Shown here one piece after another: positions 38,341-47,742 of a stretch of 64,000 bases of DNA (position 1 is its first letter; every line of letters starts with the position of its first letter). The position numbers were made by a program, and so were the translations under genes. This DNA comes from Anaerocolumna sp. MB42-C2 (lineage in GTDB: Bacteria; Bacillota; Clostridia; Lachnospirales; Lachnospiraceae). The notes under the pieces were generated by a model. It was given only the letters and a program-made list of their open reading frames with translations, searched no databases and was not told the origin of the DNA. The stretch covers positions 2,681,501 to 2,745,500 of the forward strand of contig NZ_CP133190.1 of NCBI RefSeq assembly GCF_030913705.1, given 5' to 3'.

Positions 38341-38769
38341 GGACTTTCTCAAGGCGTACGGAAGTTGGTACACAAGCACGATGCGCGAAGAAAGCAGAAT
38401 GGCAGGTGCTTATAATAACGGTTATGGGACTTCCACCGTCGAAAGATGTGATAATCGAAAAGCAAGCGGAGGAACTCGCCGAACTTCGCGCCTGCCCCGC
38501 AAAATACGAATCCCAACAATGACTCGCAAAATTGATGACGCAGGGTGTATTACTGCTCTACGTTACCAAATACAAAAAAATAGCAAAACAGCATCAAAAT
38601 GTGCTAACTTTGTGACTACTTTATAAATAACACAGAAAATATTGCTTTTCAACATTTAACGACAATATCGCAATAATAGGCAACTTCATTCCATATCCCA
38701 AACGTAGGGCTTAAACGTTCTGTGTATTTTGGAGTAAAACGAAATTTAAAGAAAAGAAAGTGACTATCA

Positions 38770-39921
38770 ATGAGAAAATTCCAACGAGAACAAATCCTCG
38801 AATTATTACAAACGCTCCGCGAGGCAAACCTTGAACTAAAAAAGCAGACTTCGCCGGAAGTGGCTAAGTCGCTCTTTGGCGATGTTAAAGAATTCACCAC
38901 ATCGGTTGTCGCGTTCATAGATACCAACGCCGGCGTGAGAACGCAAGCGGCGGAACTGTTGTTGACATATTCCAAGACGATTGCTTCCGCGCTTGTCGCA
39001 GATAATCCGAACGAATTTTTGTCACAACTGCAAAGACAACTCCCACCTATTGAAGCGGCAGTTAGGAAACTCAAAGTTGATAAGATTGAAATTGCATTCT
39101 TTCCATATAATCTTTCAATGTGGGACAGTCTTGAAAGTATCTATTTTGCCGCAAAATCCGACCCAAACTGCGATGTTTACTGCGTTCCCATTCCTTGGTT
39201 TGAGCGAGACAAAAATGGCAGAATTATCAATGCACATTTTGACGGCGACCAATATCCGAAAAATATTGAAATTTCTGACTGGCAAAAATATGATGTCGAG
39301 GCTCGTCATCCCGATGTGATTTTTATCCATAATCCATATGATGCAGGTAACTATGTCACCACAGTTCACCCGGATTTTTACAGCAAACGACTGCGGAATT
39401 TAACGGATTTGCTCGTATATGTACCATATTTTGTTACTGGCGAAACCATTCCCGAACACTTCGCAAGTTGTAACGCTTGCCTTTATGCACACAAAGTAAT
39501 CGTAGAGAACGAAAAAGTACTCAAAACATATATTTCTGCGTACAAGAAAGAAGTCGGTAATCATTTCGGCAAGCCCGAGGAAAAGTTCGTCTCACTCGGC
39601 TCACCGAAATATGATGCTATGGCGCATACTGCGGAGGAATATGAACTTTCGCAAGAATGGCATAACGTACTCTACAATGCGGACGGTAGCAAGAAAAAAG
39701 TAGTTTTTTACAACACGAGCATTTCCGCCGCTTTAACGGACTCCGAAACCTATCTAGACAAACTCCGCTCCGTCATCGAAACATTCAAGCACCTTGACGA
39801 TTCCGTCTTATGGTGGAGACCACACCCGCTTTTATCGGCGACATTCAAATCAATGCGACCTAAATTGTCGGTGGAGTATGAGCAGATTGTATCGGATTAC
39901 AAGCAGTATTGTCAGCAATAA
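38770..39921 (+). CDS. N-terminal part of a CDP-glycerol glycerophosphotransferase-like protein, truncated
   Basis: 383 residues. An N-terminal helical stretch (about 1-105) precedes a GT-B-like domain of the teichoic-acid glycerophosphotransferase kind. Visible segments are I-A-F-F-P-Y-N, F-I-H-N-P-Y-D, V-Y-V-P-Y-F, S-L-G-S-P-K-Y-D, V-V-F-Y-N-T-S and the phosphate-binding W-W-R-P-H-P-L. The chain stops soon after, where relatives go on with a D-D-S/T-P-D segment and an A-Y-Y-G-D-x-S-S motif. Exactly that continuation is found at 61720-63039 on the opposite strand. Probably inactive as it stands. Serine-recombinase debris begins at its 3' end. Confidence 0.7.
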   Translation: MRKFQREQILELLQTLREANLELKKQTSPEVAKSLFGDVKEFTTSVVAFIDTNAGVRTQAAELLLTYSKTIASALVADNPNEFLSQLQRQLPPIEAAVRKLKVDKIEIAFFPYNLSMWDSLESIYFAAKSDPNCDVYCVPIPWFERDKNGRIINAHFDGDQYPKNIEISDWQKYDVEARHPDVIFIHNPYDAGNYVTTVHPDFYSKRLRNLTDLLVYVPYFVTGETIPEHFASCNACLYAHKVIVENEKVLKTYISAYKKEVGNHFGKPEEKFVSLGSPKYDAMAHTAEEYELSQEWHNVLYNADGSKKKVVFYNTSISAALTDSETYLDKLRSVIETFKHLDDSVLWWRPHPLLSATFKSMRPKLSVEYEQIVSDYKQYCQQ

Positions 39922-40308
39922 ACTAAAGGCGCGTATCCTTTCAACCACGCACCTTGCTCTAATTACCGCCAGTTCAACACCCCCCACCATAACCTCGCTG
40001 CCGTCCTTGAACCTGAACACGAGCCGTCCGTCATCGTAAACTATGACGATGTCCATCGTAGCAATCCACAGCGTCATTTCGAACTGTGACAGTGGATTTT
40101 CGCAATTTTTGACCCACCACACAAACCTCGCGAGGCGTTCCCTTTGGGTTATTCTCTCACGCAATTCGCGATCAAGTGTGGCGAGTTTGCGTTGCCATTC
40201 GGAGAGTTTTTCGCTTACTTGCTGATATTTTTCTTTGTAGTCCGTCTGACATTGTGCCGTGCGAGCATTCATATAAATTATCTTTAAGTTAGTTTTCAAT
40301 TTTGACAT
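39850..40308 (-). pseudogene. C-terminal remnant of a large serine recombinase
   Basis: A 152-codon minus-strand frame has a coiled-coil part (Y-K-E-K-Y-Q-Q-V, then L-R-E-R-I-T-Q-R-E-R-L-A-R-F). The segment V-Y-D-D-G-R-L-V-F-R-F-K-D-G-S-E follows and is typical of the tail of large serine recombinases from conjugative elements. The catalytic N-terminal domain is absent; the 385 bases upstream hold only broken frames. The last part overlaps the truncated glycerophosphotransferase end and is out of family. Confidence 0.65.
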
Positions 40309-40693
40309 TCATTCTTTGAGCCTCGATTATGTCACTTTGAAACTTGCTGTCGCTGATCAAAAACTTGATTGTGCTTTCAAATCTGCTATCAGCGTCCCCC
40401 TGTTTTTAAGCAGTTTCGATAGATCAAGTAACATCCGATCGTTCCTTGATAGAACCACGTTCTTTCTTCCGTGTTGTTTTGGGCAGTAATGAATACTTAT
40501 CCTGCCGTCATATCATATCGATTAATAAAGTATGAAGTCTTTCATACTCTCTCAAATAATACAGAGACCTTGAATATCAACCGGCTTATGGTTTTGTACC
40601 CGCCGTCTGCCTGCATAATCGCATAATCCGCGTGTTTTCAGAGGCATCCGTTCAAATATATATATCCCTCATAATTGGTATCTCCTTATTCTG

Positions 40694-40840
40694 TTAATAT
40701 CCCGTAGTGTACGAGTTCCAAATGCTCCATGATGAACCTTCGTTCGCCTTAGCGTTTACAATCATCCACTTGGCGATTTTGTTATGCTTGTCGTCACGCA
40801 AAGAGATGACGGTGTTCTTTTGGACTTTCTTGACATCGCC
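40694..40840 (-). pseudogene. 3' part of a small ORF split by IS66
   Basis: The minus-strand frame G-D-V-K-K-V-Q-K-N-T-V-I-S-L-R-D-D continues to a stop at 40694. Removing the IS66 element and one copy of its 8-bp duplication joins it in frame to 47771-47850, giving a 72-residue protein. I do not recognise the family. It may belong to the same former mobile element as the recombinase remnant. Confidence 0.55.
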
Positions 40841-40956
40841 GTAACTGGTACATAACCTGTCCCTTTTTTCAAACCTCTTTTTATGACATGATTAAGCTAT
40901 AAATTTATGTGTTAGGTTGTACAACCTAATGCGACTTAATCAGGAGGTTTACACAC

Positions 40957-41364
40957 ATGAATGCTCAATCGTTGAAACACCAGCTTTCATTGCAAAAATG
41001 GACGGGAATCGTTAAGGCGCGTTCCCAGTCTGGACTTAAGGTGATTGATTTCTGCCGGCAAGAAGGAATCAGTAAAGATGCCTATTACTACTGGCTGAGC
41101 CAGATCCGCAAAACAGCAATCGAATCTATGCAGGCAGAGACAACAGATGTGGCTAAACTCGTTAAACTTGTGCCACCTGTTCCAACTACAGTTGGAGCAA
41201 TTTCGCCTGTTTGCAGTCAGACAAAGGATTTCCGAATCAGTTCCGAGTCTTCCTTTGTCCCACAGCTGACCATCCAGTTTGGAAGTGTAAATGTCTCTGT
41301 CAGTGAACATACTTCAAAAGAGCTGCTCTCCTCAGTCATGGAGGTAATCCTGCATGCTCAATGA
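40957..41364 (+). CDS. tnpA: IS66 accessory protein TnpA
   Basis: 135 residues with an N-terminal helix-turn-helix typical of IS66 ORF1 (F-C-R-Q-E-G-I-S-K-D-A-Y-Y-Y-W). It is likely a DNA-binding helper of transposition. TCAGGAGG precedes the ATG. Its end overlaps the tnpB start by 11 bases. Confidence 0.88.
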   Translation: MNAQSLKHQLSLQKWTGIVKARSQSGLKVIDFCRQEGISKDAYYYWLSQIRKTAIESMQAETTDVAKLVKLVPPVPTTVGAISPVCSQTKDFRISSESSFVPQLTIQFGSVNVSVSEHTSKELLSSVMEVILHAQ

Positions 41365-41541
41365 TGCATCCGGTTTTAAAAACATCTATATCGCACCCGG
41401 CTGCACAGACTTAAGACGTGGCATTGATGGGCTGGCTGCTATTATAAAGAACCAGTTTGATCTTAACCCTTATGAGATAGGAAACATCTATCTTTTCTGC
41501 GGTAAAAGAGCAGACCGAATGAAAGCGTTGGTTTACGAAGG
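41354..41541 (+). pseudogene. tnpB: IS66 tnpB, 5' part (interrupted)
   Basis: Begins M-L-N-D-A-S-G-F-K-N-I-Y-I-A and contains C-T-D-L-R-R-G-I-D-G-L, the TnpB (Orf2) signature. After V-Y-E-G the frame enters the recombinase element and stops at 41581. Joining 41541 to 45737 restores a 118-residue TnpB without frameshift, so the insertion is precise and potentially reversible. Confidence 0.9.
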
Positions 41542-41542
41542 G

Positions 41543-41575
41543 TTATCCGAAGATTTTTGTTATCCGCACACTTTT
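41543..41575 (+). repeat. left terminal inverted repeat of the RIT element
   Basis: 33 bases, perfectly complementary to 45673-45705. TTATCCG occurs twice inside it, 17 bases apart, suggesting paired recombinase binding sites. Confidence 0.93.
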
Positions 41576-41675
41576 TCATAAATCCGTTTACAATCACAGC
41601 TGTTAACGGACATGATAGAAAAATATGCGGATAAAAATATATGGTGTTATTATCTTCTAAAAGGAGGTAAATACC

Positions 41676-43031
41676 ATGAATCAATTTAAACAAAATGTTA
41701 CTGCTGTTTTATCCCGCTTACGAGAGGTAAATTACACGGATAGAAATGTCCGAATGCATGAACTCTTTTACAAAAAATTGGGAGCGTACCTTGTACAGAC
41801 AGGAACCCCCTATTCTTCAACATTGGGTGAGGTATATATCCAAAACCTGCTGGAATCTAAACGCAGACATTTATACTTTGAAAAAAGTGCTGTTGCAAAA
41901 CTAGATGATATATACAAGTTCGGTGAAATAAAAGGAATTGATTTGAGTATTACCAGCTTGGGGCGAACAGCTTCACTTACACCTCAGTGGTTGGAGCAGG
42001 TAGCTGAATATTTGAAGAAAGTTTCAGCAGAGTATTCCGATTCACAACTTTACAACATAAAGCGCAGAATCATTCGTTTTCTTAAATATATGTATCAGCG
42101 AAACAAGAATGAGCCCGGAAGCTTTTCCTATGATGATATCCTAGCGTTCCATGAAAGTCTTTCTTATATGAAAGATGTTTCTCGTACAGTCGAAGAATCC
42201 TCTGTTAAAGGTTTTCTTGAATACCTTGGGAAAATAGGAATGATACATTTTGGACTATCTCTATATCTGGGTTCATTAGAAGCTGGATGCCAAAATATCT
42301 ATGAGTTTCATCTGGAATTATGTATGACAGAGATAAAAACAGCTGGCACTGGTGAGAATAACCAAACTGTTTTTTCTGATATGTTACGTTGTGCTGCTAC
42401 TGATATAGTTGAGATGCATCGGAGCAAAGGCTACGCAGAAGGATACATCGATATCTTGTTACGCGCTTCAAATATACTTTACTTGTTCTTTGATATCAAT
42501 AGTTTCATTTTCAATCCGGAGGTAGCAAAAACATGGATTAAATCTGAAAATGTGCAGAAAAACTTAGGCAACAGTTCCAGCCAGTCAGTAAAGCGGATGA
42601 TAGACTTATTGGAAGTGTATTTTTCCGGTAGAACAGTTAACCTCAAGGTTTCTCATATAAGGGGACTATCCGGGTTTAATTCTCTTCCTGAATGGTGCAG
42701 AATTCCACTTGATGCGTTTGCAAATGAACGACGCAAGGAAAAACTTGATGAAGATACAGTTTATAACTATATCTATTCATGTACTCGCTTCTGTAATTAT
42801 CTTGTTTCAAATAAATTAGAGAGTTTTAGCAAAGTTAACGGTGATGTTATTACAGCATTTAATCTTTTTGATAAACATGATTCTAGAGAAGGTAAAAATA
42901 GTTGCAATCACAGAATTCGAAAGTTTTTGAAATTTCTTTTTAGAAAAGGGCTTGTTTCACAACCAATGCTTTACGCTGCTTTGGGTACGTCTGGCATGAT
43001 AGACGAAAAAAAATATCATCATTCTAAATGA
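41676..43031 (+). CDS. first RIT recombinase, N-terminal portion (frame breaks at an A8 run)
   Basis: 451 residues after AAAAGGAGGTAAATACC. It is a long helical, SAM-like DNA-binding region without the catalytic domain. The frame ends at 43031, shortly after a run of eight A at 43006-43013. Skipping one base there enters the frame of 43063-43608, which encodes the catalytic domain. The joined protein would be about 640 residues, similar in size to the larger Tn554 recombinase. The shift is either a disabling mutation or a slippage site. Confidence 0.75.
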   Translation: MNQFKQNVTAVLSRLREVNYTDRNVRMHELFYKKLGAYLVQTGTPYSSTLGEVYIQNLLESKRRHLYFEKSAVAKLDDIYKFGEIKGIDLSITSLGRTASLTPQWLEQVAEYLKKVSAEYSDSQLYNIKRRIIRFLKYMYQRNKNEPGSFSYDDILAFHESLSYMKDVSRTVEESSVKGFLEYLGKIGMIHFGLSLYLGSLEAGCQNIYEFHLELCMTEIKTAGTGENNQTVFSDMLRCAATDIVEMHRSKGYAEGYIDILLRASNILYLFFDINSFIFNPEVAKTWIKSENVQKNLGNSSSQSVKRMIDLLEVYFSGRTVNLKVSHIRGLSGFNSLPEWCRIPLDAFANERRKEKLDEDTVYNYIYSCTRFCNYLVSNKLESFSKVNGDVITAFNLFDKHDSREGKNSCNHRIRKFLKFLFRKGLVSQPMLYAALGTSGMIDEKKYHHSK

Positions 43032-43062
43032 TGAAGAAGTCGAATCCATCAGAGATTATGTT

Positions 43063-43608
43063 GTGAAAGCCAGTTCACCAATAGAGCTAAGAAACAGTGC
43101 AATGCTGCTTCTTGGTATTGAAATGGGAATGCGTGGTTGTGATATAGTTAAGCTTAAACTAAGAGATATCGATTGGAAAAATCAGACGGTACGATTTACT
43201 CAGGATAAGACAGATGTTGAAACAATCCTGCATATGCCTGCTGCTGTTGGCAATTCCATATATCGCTATATTAGGGATGTAAGACCAAAACAGACAGTAG
43301 ATAATCATGTTTTTCTTCGAATAGGGGCACCTTATTGCTCTTTGACTCGAAATGCCTGTTATTCAGCACTGAAAAGAGCTGTGCCTTACCGAAGTGTTAA
43401 AGGATCTGGATTTCACGTTACTCGAAAGACCTTTGCAACATCCAGGCTGAAAGAAGGTGTTGAACCAGACAGAATCATGGATGCAATGGGACAACGAAAT
43501 AGAAATAGCCTTACCCCGTATCTGTCACTTGATCCTGAAAGAATGCGGCTGTGTTCCCTAAGCCTTCAAAGTCTAGGCTTACTGTGGAGAGGCGGTGACT
43601 GGGTATGA
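43063..43608 (+). CDS. first RIT recombinase, catalytic portion
   Basis: 181 residues as listed from GTG 43063; the frame is open back to 43003, consistent with a frameshift fusion. It has the catalytic arginine (G-M-R-G-C-D), a candidate lysine (T-Q-D-K-T-D), H-V-T-R-K (the H-x-x-R) and the tyrosine in T-P-Y-L-S-L. The usual G-H before the tyrosine is G-Q (M-G-Q-R-N-R-N). The stop overlaps the next gene start by 4 bases. Confidence 0.75.
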   Translation: MKASSPIELRNSAMLLLGIEMGMRGCDIVKLKLRDIDWKNQTVRFTQDKTDVETILHMPAAVGNSIYRYIRDVRPKQTVDNHVFLRIGAPYCSLTRNACYSALKRAVPYRSVKGSGFHVTRKTFATSRLKEGVEPDRIMDAMGQRNRNSLTPYLSLDPERMRLCSLSLQSLGLLWRGGDWV

Positions 43609-44579
43609 TAAAAAAAATATATTCCAGCGAACTATCAGTTTATATAAATGGCCTGATTGATGAAAAAAGGGCTCTCGGATATAAATATAATACAGAAGCC
43701 TATGTTCTTGCCAGATTTGATAGATACTGGGTGGAACAGGGATATACATCCCCAGAAATCACAATAGACAGACTGGAAAAATGGCTGTCTCCATCAAAAA
43801 AAGAAAGTGTTTCTTCCGTGAGTCAGAGGGTATATACGGTAAAACAGTTGGCATTATATATGAATGCCCGAAATATATCGGCATATATCCCTTTAAATAA
43901 AGAAAAACGTCACAAACCTGTAATTCATATCTTAGATTCAGGTGAAATAAAGGAGCTTTTTTCTGTCATAGATCAGTATAGACCAGCACGACCAACCGCA
44001 GAGACGTTAAGAATGGTTGCAGAATATAAGGTCATTTTCCGCCTTATACTTACTACTGGCTTACGACGCACTGAAGCTACATCCATTAGACTAGAGGATG
44101 TTGATGTGGAGTCAGGAAAGATTGGAATCCTTGGTGCAAAAGGTGCAAAAGATCGTACAGTTTACCTTGCGGATGATATGAAAAAAATGCTTGCGGAATA
44201 TATCCAATCAATGGAGTCTATTATGGATGATTCTTTAGAATGGCTGTTTCCCGGTATAGATAAAAAGAATCATATTTCTTCTGGAGGCTTAGGTATAAAG
44301 TTTCATGATTTCTGGAAAAAAACAGGATGCAAGTCATCCAATGAAAAAAATCCAACGATACATTCCCTTCGGCATACCTATGTTGTGATGCGGATGAACG
44401 TCTGGATGGAACAAGGGATTGATTTCCGTATTATGATGCCATATCTTAGTAAAAGCTTGGGACACAAATCACCAAATGAGACGTATTATTACTATCATCA
44501 GGTAGCGGATGCGTTTCAGGTTATACAGAAGAAGGATACAATGGCATCAGCTGTAATACCGGAGGTGAGGGTCAGATGA
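43605..44579 (+). CDS. second RIT tyrosine recombinase
   Basis: 324 residues with a complete catalytic set: R in T-T-G-L-R-R-T-E-A, K in K-G-A-K-D-R-T, H-S-L-R-H, L-G-H-K-S-P and a tyrosine in the Y-Y-Y-Y-H-Q cluster. An N-terminal core-binding domain precedes it (about 1-110). It overlaps both neighbours by 4 bases (ATGA), so the three proteins are translationally coupled and probably act as a complex. Confidence 0.92.
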   Translation: MIKKIYSSELSVYINGLIDEKRALGYKYNTEAYVLARFDRYWVEQGYTSPEITIDRLEKWLSPSKKESVSSVSQRVYTVKQLALYMNARNISAYIPLNKEKRHKPVIHILDSGEIKELFSVIDQYRPARPTAETLRMVAEYKVIFRLILTTGLRRTEATSIRLEDVDVESGKIGILGAKGAKDRTVYLADDMKKMLAEYIQSMESIMDDSLEWLFPGIDKKNHISSGGLGIKFHDFWKKTGCKSSNEKNPTIHSLRHTYVVMRMNVWMEQGIDFRIMMPYLSKSLGHKSPNETYYYYHQVADAFQVIQKKDTMASAVIPEVRVR

Positions 44580-45610
44580 GAAAAAAAGATAGAATTCTGT
44601 TTTTTTCTCTTACCAGAGATTTTCTGGAAATTTATCTGCCTCAGGATACTCCTAGTGAGAAAACGATAAAAACATACAGAGATGCATTAACAGTATTCAG
44701 ACGATATATAAACGACGAAAAGGGATATTCTATTAAGAATTTCACATTTGCTCAATGTACATTCGACCTTGTATTGGATTACAGAAACTGGTTAGTTGAT
44801 ATAGAGAAAAAACAACGAAGCATCGTTAATAATCGAATCTCTGTCATAAAGGCTTACATTCGTTATGCTGCAGCCAAGGACATTACTTTACAACAGATAT
44901 ATCTGAACGTTTCTGATGTACCATTCTTGAGATTGCCAAAAAAGGTACAACCTATCATAGAAGATACGGAAATGCTGAAAGCACTTCTTGATTCACCTCC
45001 GAATACAAAGACAGGATGTCGGGATACAATGATACTGTCATTACTTTATGATACGATGATTAGAGCAGAGGAATTGCTACGACTTGATATTGGAGACCTT
45101 ATACTGAATTCTGTAACTCCATATCTAATGATTCACGGAAAAGGTAATAAAGAAAGAATTGCACCAATTTCTAGAGAGGTATTGCCATTAATTAATGCAT
45201 ACATGCAGGAATATCATGAGATTGATCAAACTGAAGTTCTAACACCATTTATTTATACTTTTCAGTATGGTGAAATGCATCGTATGTCTGAAAGAAACCT
45301 GGAGAGAATCGTAAAAAAATATGCAGATATCATACGGAAAACCTATCCTGAACTTCCAAAATCTATATCGCCTCATACTTTCCGCAGGACGCGTGGTACT
45401 GGACTTTACAGGGATGGCGTTGCAATAGAGGCTATTGCAACAATTATGGGACATGCAAGCATACAGACTACAAAAGACCATTACGCATTCCCATCACTTG
45501 AGCAAAAGCGGGATGCAATAGAAAAAGGAAGTGGTTTTGTTGTGCTTAAAGAAGAAAAGGAATGGCCTGATAACGAGGATGAGTTAGCCAAACTTTGTGG
45601 AATTAGATAA
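44576..45610 (+). CDS. third RIT tyrosine recombinase
   Basis: 344 residues: an N-terminal SAM-like domain (about 15-105) and the catalytic domain with M-I-R-A-E-E, H-G-K-G-N-K-E-R, H-T-F-R-R-T, M-G-H-A-S-I-Q-T-T and the tyrosine in D-H-Y-A-F. This is a complete, XerC/D-like active site. The stop lies just before the right inverted repeats. Confidence 0.93.
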   Translation: MRKKDRILFFSLTRDFLEIYLPQDTPSEKTIKTYRDALTVFRRYINDEKGYSIKNFTFAQCTFDLVLDYRNWLVDIEKKQRSIVNNRISVIKAYIRYAAAKDITLQQIYLNVSDVPFLRLPKKVQPIIEDTEMLKALLDSPPNTKTGCRDTMILSLLYDTMIRAEELLRLDIGDLILNSVTPYLMIHGKGNKERIAPISREVLPLINAYMQEYHEIDQTEVLTPFIYTFQYGEMHRMSERNLERIVKKYADIIRKTYPELPKSISPHTFRRTRGTGLYRDGVAIEAIATIMGHASIQTTKDHYAFPSLEQKRDAIEKGSGFVVLKEEKEWPDNEDELAKLCGIR

Positions 45611-45672
45611 AATTTTATCCGCATATTTTTCAAGAAGAAATGCTTTGAGAGAGATGCATAAACGAATTCATG

Positions 45673-45705
45673 AAAAGTGTGCGGATAACAAAAATCTTCG
45701 GATAA
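45673..45705 (-). repeat. right terminal inverted repeat of the RIT element
   Basis: 33 bases, perfect inverse of 41543-41575. Confidence 0.93.
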
Positions 45706-45706
45706 A

Positions 45707-45736
45707 CCTTCTTTTCTGAATATTCGGAAAAGAAGG
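45707..45736. repeat. 30-bp near-perfect palindrome at the right RIT junction
   Basis: CCTTCTTTTC (45707-45716) and GAAAAGAAGG (45727-45736) surround TGAATATTCG, itself containing the palindrome GAATATTC. The final GAAGG is the presumed core shared with the target, so this may be the strand-exchange region. Confidence 0.7.
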
Positions 45737-45905
45737 TGATGGTTTTGTCCTGGCATACAAGCGTCTTGCTGACGGTCGGTTCCTTTGGCCAAGGAATGAA
45801 GCAGAGGTACTTCATATCTCGGAACAACAGTACCGATGGCTGATGGATGGTCTGGCTATCGAACAGAAAAAGCGGATTCATACGGTAACACCTACTCTGA
45901 TCTAA
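45737..45905 (+). pseudogene. tnpB: IS66 tnpB, 3' part (interrupted)
   Basis: Continues TnpB with D-G-F-V-L-A-Y-K-R-L, then F-L-W-P-R-N and Q-Q-Y-R-W-L-M-D-G-L, to a TAA at 45905. See the 5' part for the reconstruction. Confidence 0.9.
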
Positions 45906-46031
45906 GAGTGGATTACATACAGTTTTATGGTACCCTGACAGCTGAATATGGGGACAAAAATATTGAAACAAAAGTGCTTCAAATACGTATAAACACTGGT
46001 AAAATCAACGTTTTTGTGGTACAATGAAGTC

Positions 46032-47711
46032 ATGGAAAATACGTTGATGAACAGGGAAAAACTGAATAACGTACCGCATGAATTTCTGGTTGAAATGTAT
46101 ATGCAGCTGCAAAGATCATTCGACATCATAAACGATCAGTTGGAAACTGTCCAAGGTCAGAATACAGAACTTATGAAGCAGTTGAAAAACCTTCAGGATA
46201 AAGTAGATATCCTTACCGAATATCGTTTTGGCCGCAAATCAGAAAAGAATCTTTCTGATCCAGGTCAGCTTACGCTCAATCTTGAAACCGGTGAAGTCTT
46301 CAATGAAGCAGAACAGTTAGCGGATGAACATCCTCTTTCTGAAGAGCCGGACATCGAAGAAGTGATCGTCCGTCGGAGGAAAAGCAAAGGTAAGCGTGCC
46401 GAGGACATCAAGGATGTCGAGCGCATCGTGGAACCTACCATTACCATTCCTGACGAGGAGCTTGCTGTCCTCTTCCCATCCGGTTACCGGATGCTTCCGG
46501 ATGAAGTATATACAGATCTTGAGTTTATTCCGGCTAAGTTTGTTGCTCATGAACATCATTATGCCGTATATGCAGGAAAAGGCGATAAGAGTCTTGTCGT
46601 ACGTGCATCCAGGGACTACAAAGCACTGCGGATCCTTGACAACAGTCTTCTGACCAGTTCCTTGATGGCAGGCATTATTGATGACAAGTATGTGAACCAT
46701 ATGCCTGCGAACCGGATCCATGAAGATTTTCTCCGAAAAGGAGTCGAGATATCCAGGCAACGGTTGGCTCACTGGTGTATCTACATTGCAGAACGATATC
46801 TCTCCCATATGTATGAGCGAATGAAGCAGGAGCTTCGGAAAGCCAGGCTTCTTCATAGTGATGAGACACCATTTGTGCTCCGTCACCATGAAAATGAGGA
46901 GCAGCGTAGCAAGGATTACATGTGGGTATACCATACCGATCAGAAGTATGGATCACCATCCATCTATGTTTATGATTATCCACTGAATGGTTCAAGAAAT
47001 GTTGATGCTATATCAAAATTTCTAGCTGGCTTTAACGGGATACTCGTCACGGATGGATATCAGGTATATCATTCCCTGGAGAAAAAGGATCCGGACCGCT
47101 TTACGGTGGCAGGCTGTTGGGTTCATGCAAGACGTAAGTTTGCCGAGTACCTGAAATCGAACAAAGCAAACGTCAGGGACACCATAGCATTGGAAGCAGT
47201 TCAAAGAATCTCATCCATATATGATGCAGATAAATCTGCAAAGGATAAGTCCGAGGAAGAACATTTACAACATCGAAAAGAGAAAGTAAAGCCTCTTGTA
47301 GATGCTTATTTTGCGTGGGTAAAAACCATTGCAACAAGCGGAAACATTGATAAAGGTAATGCCGTATACCGTGCATCATCCTATTCCATCAATCAGGAAA
47401 AGTTTCTTCGGGAGTTCTTAAACAATCCGATCATTCCACTTGATAACAACGATGCCGAGCGGAGTATCCGGAGCTTCTGTATCGGAAAACATAACTGGTA
47501 TGTCATTGATACTCCAAAGGGAGCGACCAGCAGTGCCATGCTTTACAGTATTGCTGAAACAGCAAAGGCAAACAATCTAAAGACCTTTGAATACCTGAAA
47601 TATCTTCTGGATCAACTGGTGTTTCATTCGAATGACAGATCCGATGATTACCTGGATGATCTTGTCCCGTGGTCAGATAAACTACCTGACAGCTGTAGGA
47701 AAACTAAATAA
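46032..47711 (+). CDS. tnpC: IS66 transposase TnpC
   Basis: 559 residues from ATG 46032; an upstream TTG at 46014 is less likely. The order is a leucine-zipper region (about 15-60), the conserved Y-R-F-G-R-K-S-E-K motif and the DDE transposase domain. Acidic residues are in L-H-S-D-E-T-P, L-V-T-D-G-Y and N-N-D-A-E-R-S-I-R. Complete and apparently functional, although the interrupted tnpB probably blocks autonomous movement. Confidence 0.92.
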   Translation: MENTLMNREKLNNVPHEFLVEMYMQLQRSFDIINDQLETVQGQNTELMKQLKNLQDKVDILTEYRFGRKSEKNLSDPGQLTLNLETGEVFNEAEQLADEHPLSEEPDIEEVIVRRRKSKGKRAEDIKDVERIVEPTITIPDEELAVLFPSGYRMLPDEVYTDLEFIPAKFVAHEHHYAVYAGKGDKSLVVRASRDYKALRILDNSLLTSSLMAGIIDDKYVNHMPANRIHEDFLRKGVEISRQRLAHWCIYIAERYLSHMYERMKQELRKARLLHSDETPFVLRHHENEEQRSKDYMWVYHTDQKYGSPSIYVYDYPLNGSRNVDAISKFLAGFNGILVTDGYQVYHSLEKKDPDRFTVAGCWVHARRKFAEYLKSNKANVRDTIALEAVQRISSIYDADKSAKDKSEEEHLQHRKEKVKPLVDAYFAWVKTIATSGNIDKGNAVYRASSYSINQEKFLREFLNNPIIPLDNNDAERSIRSFCIGKHNWYVIDTPKGATSSAMLYSIAETAKANNLKTFEYLKYLLDQLVFHSNDRSDDYLDDLVPWSDKLPDSCRKTK

Positions 47712-47718
47712 ATAACTC

Positions 47719-47742
47719 AGCCGCCGCTTGGCGGCTTTTTTT
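47719..47742 (+). terminator. terminator at the right end of IS66
   Basis: AGCCGCC/GGCGGCT stem with a 4-base loop, followed by a run of T, a few bases after the tnpC stop. Confidence 0.85.

Larger units (their letters stand above)
41542..45731. mobile_element. RIT-type element (three tyrosine recombinases) inside IS66 tnpB
   Basis: A 4.19-kb unit bounded by direct repeats GAAGG (41537-41541 and 45732-45736). It carries three coupled tyrosine recombinase genes, the hallmark of Recombinase-In-Trio elements. A perfect 33-bp inverted repeat (41543-41575 / 45673-45705) and an inner perfect 19-bp inverted repeat (41618-41636 / 45613-45631) mark the ends. The right end has 26 extra bases forming a palindrome with the flank, so the element is asymmetric, as is seen in Tn554-like systems. 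Confidence 0.88.

Noticed and set aside
38237-38626. 129-codon plus-strand frame
   Set aside because: Its protein looks random; a neighbouring frame over the same DNA gives a nuclease-like motif, so this is read-through of decayed sequence.
41543-41640. CRISPR-like repeats near the recombinase genes
   Set aside because: The repeats are few, inverted at the two ends, and explained as recombinase binding sites of the RIT element.
46317-46934. 205-codon minus-strand frame inside tnpC
   Set aside because: Antisense shadow of the IS66 transposase, which has full motifs on the plus strand.
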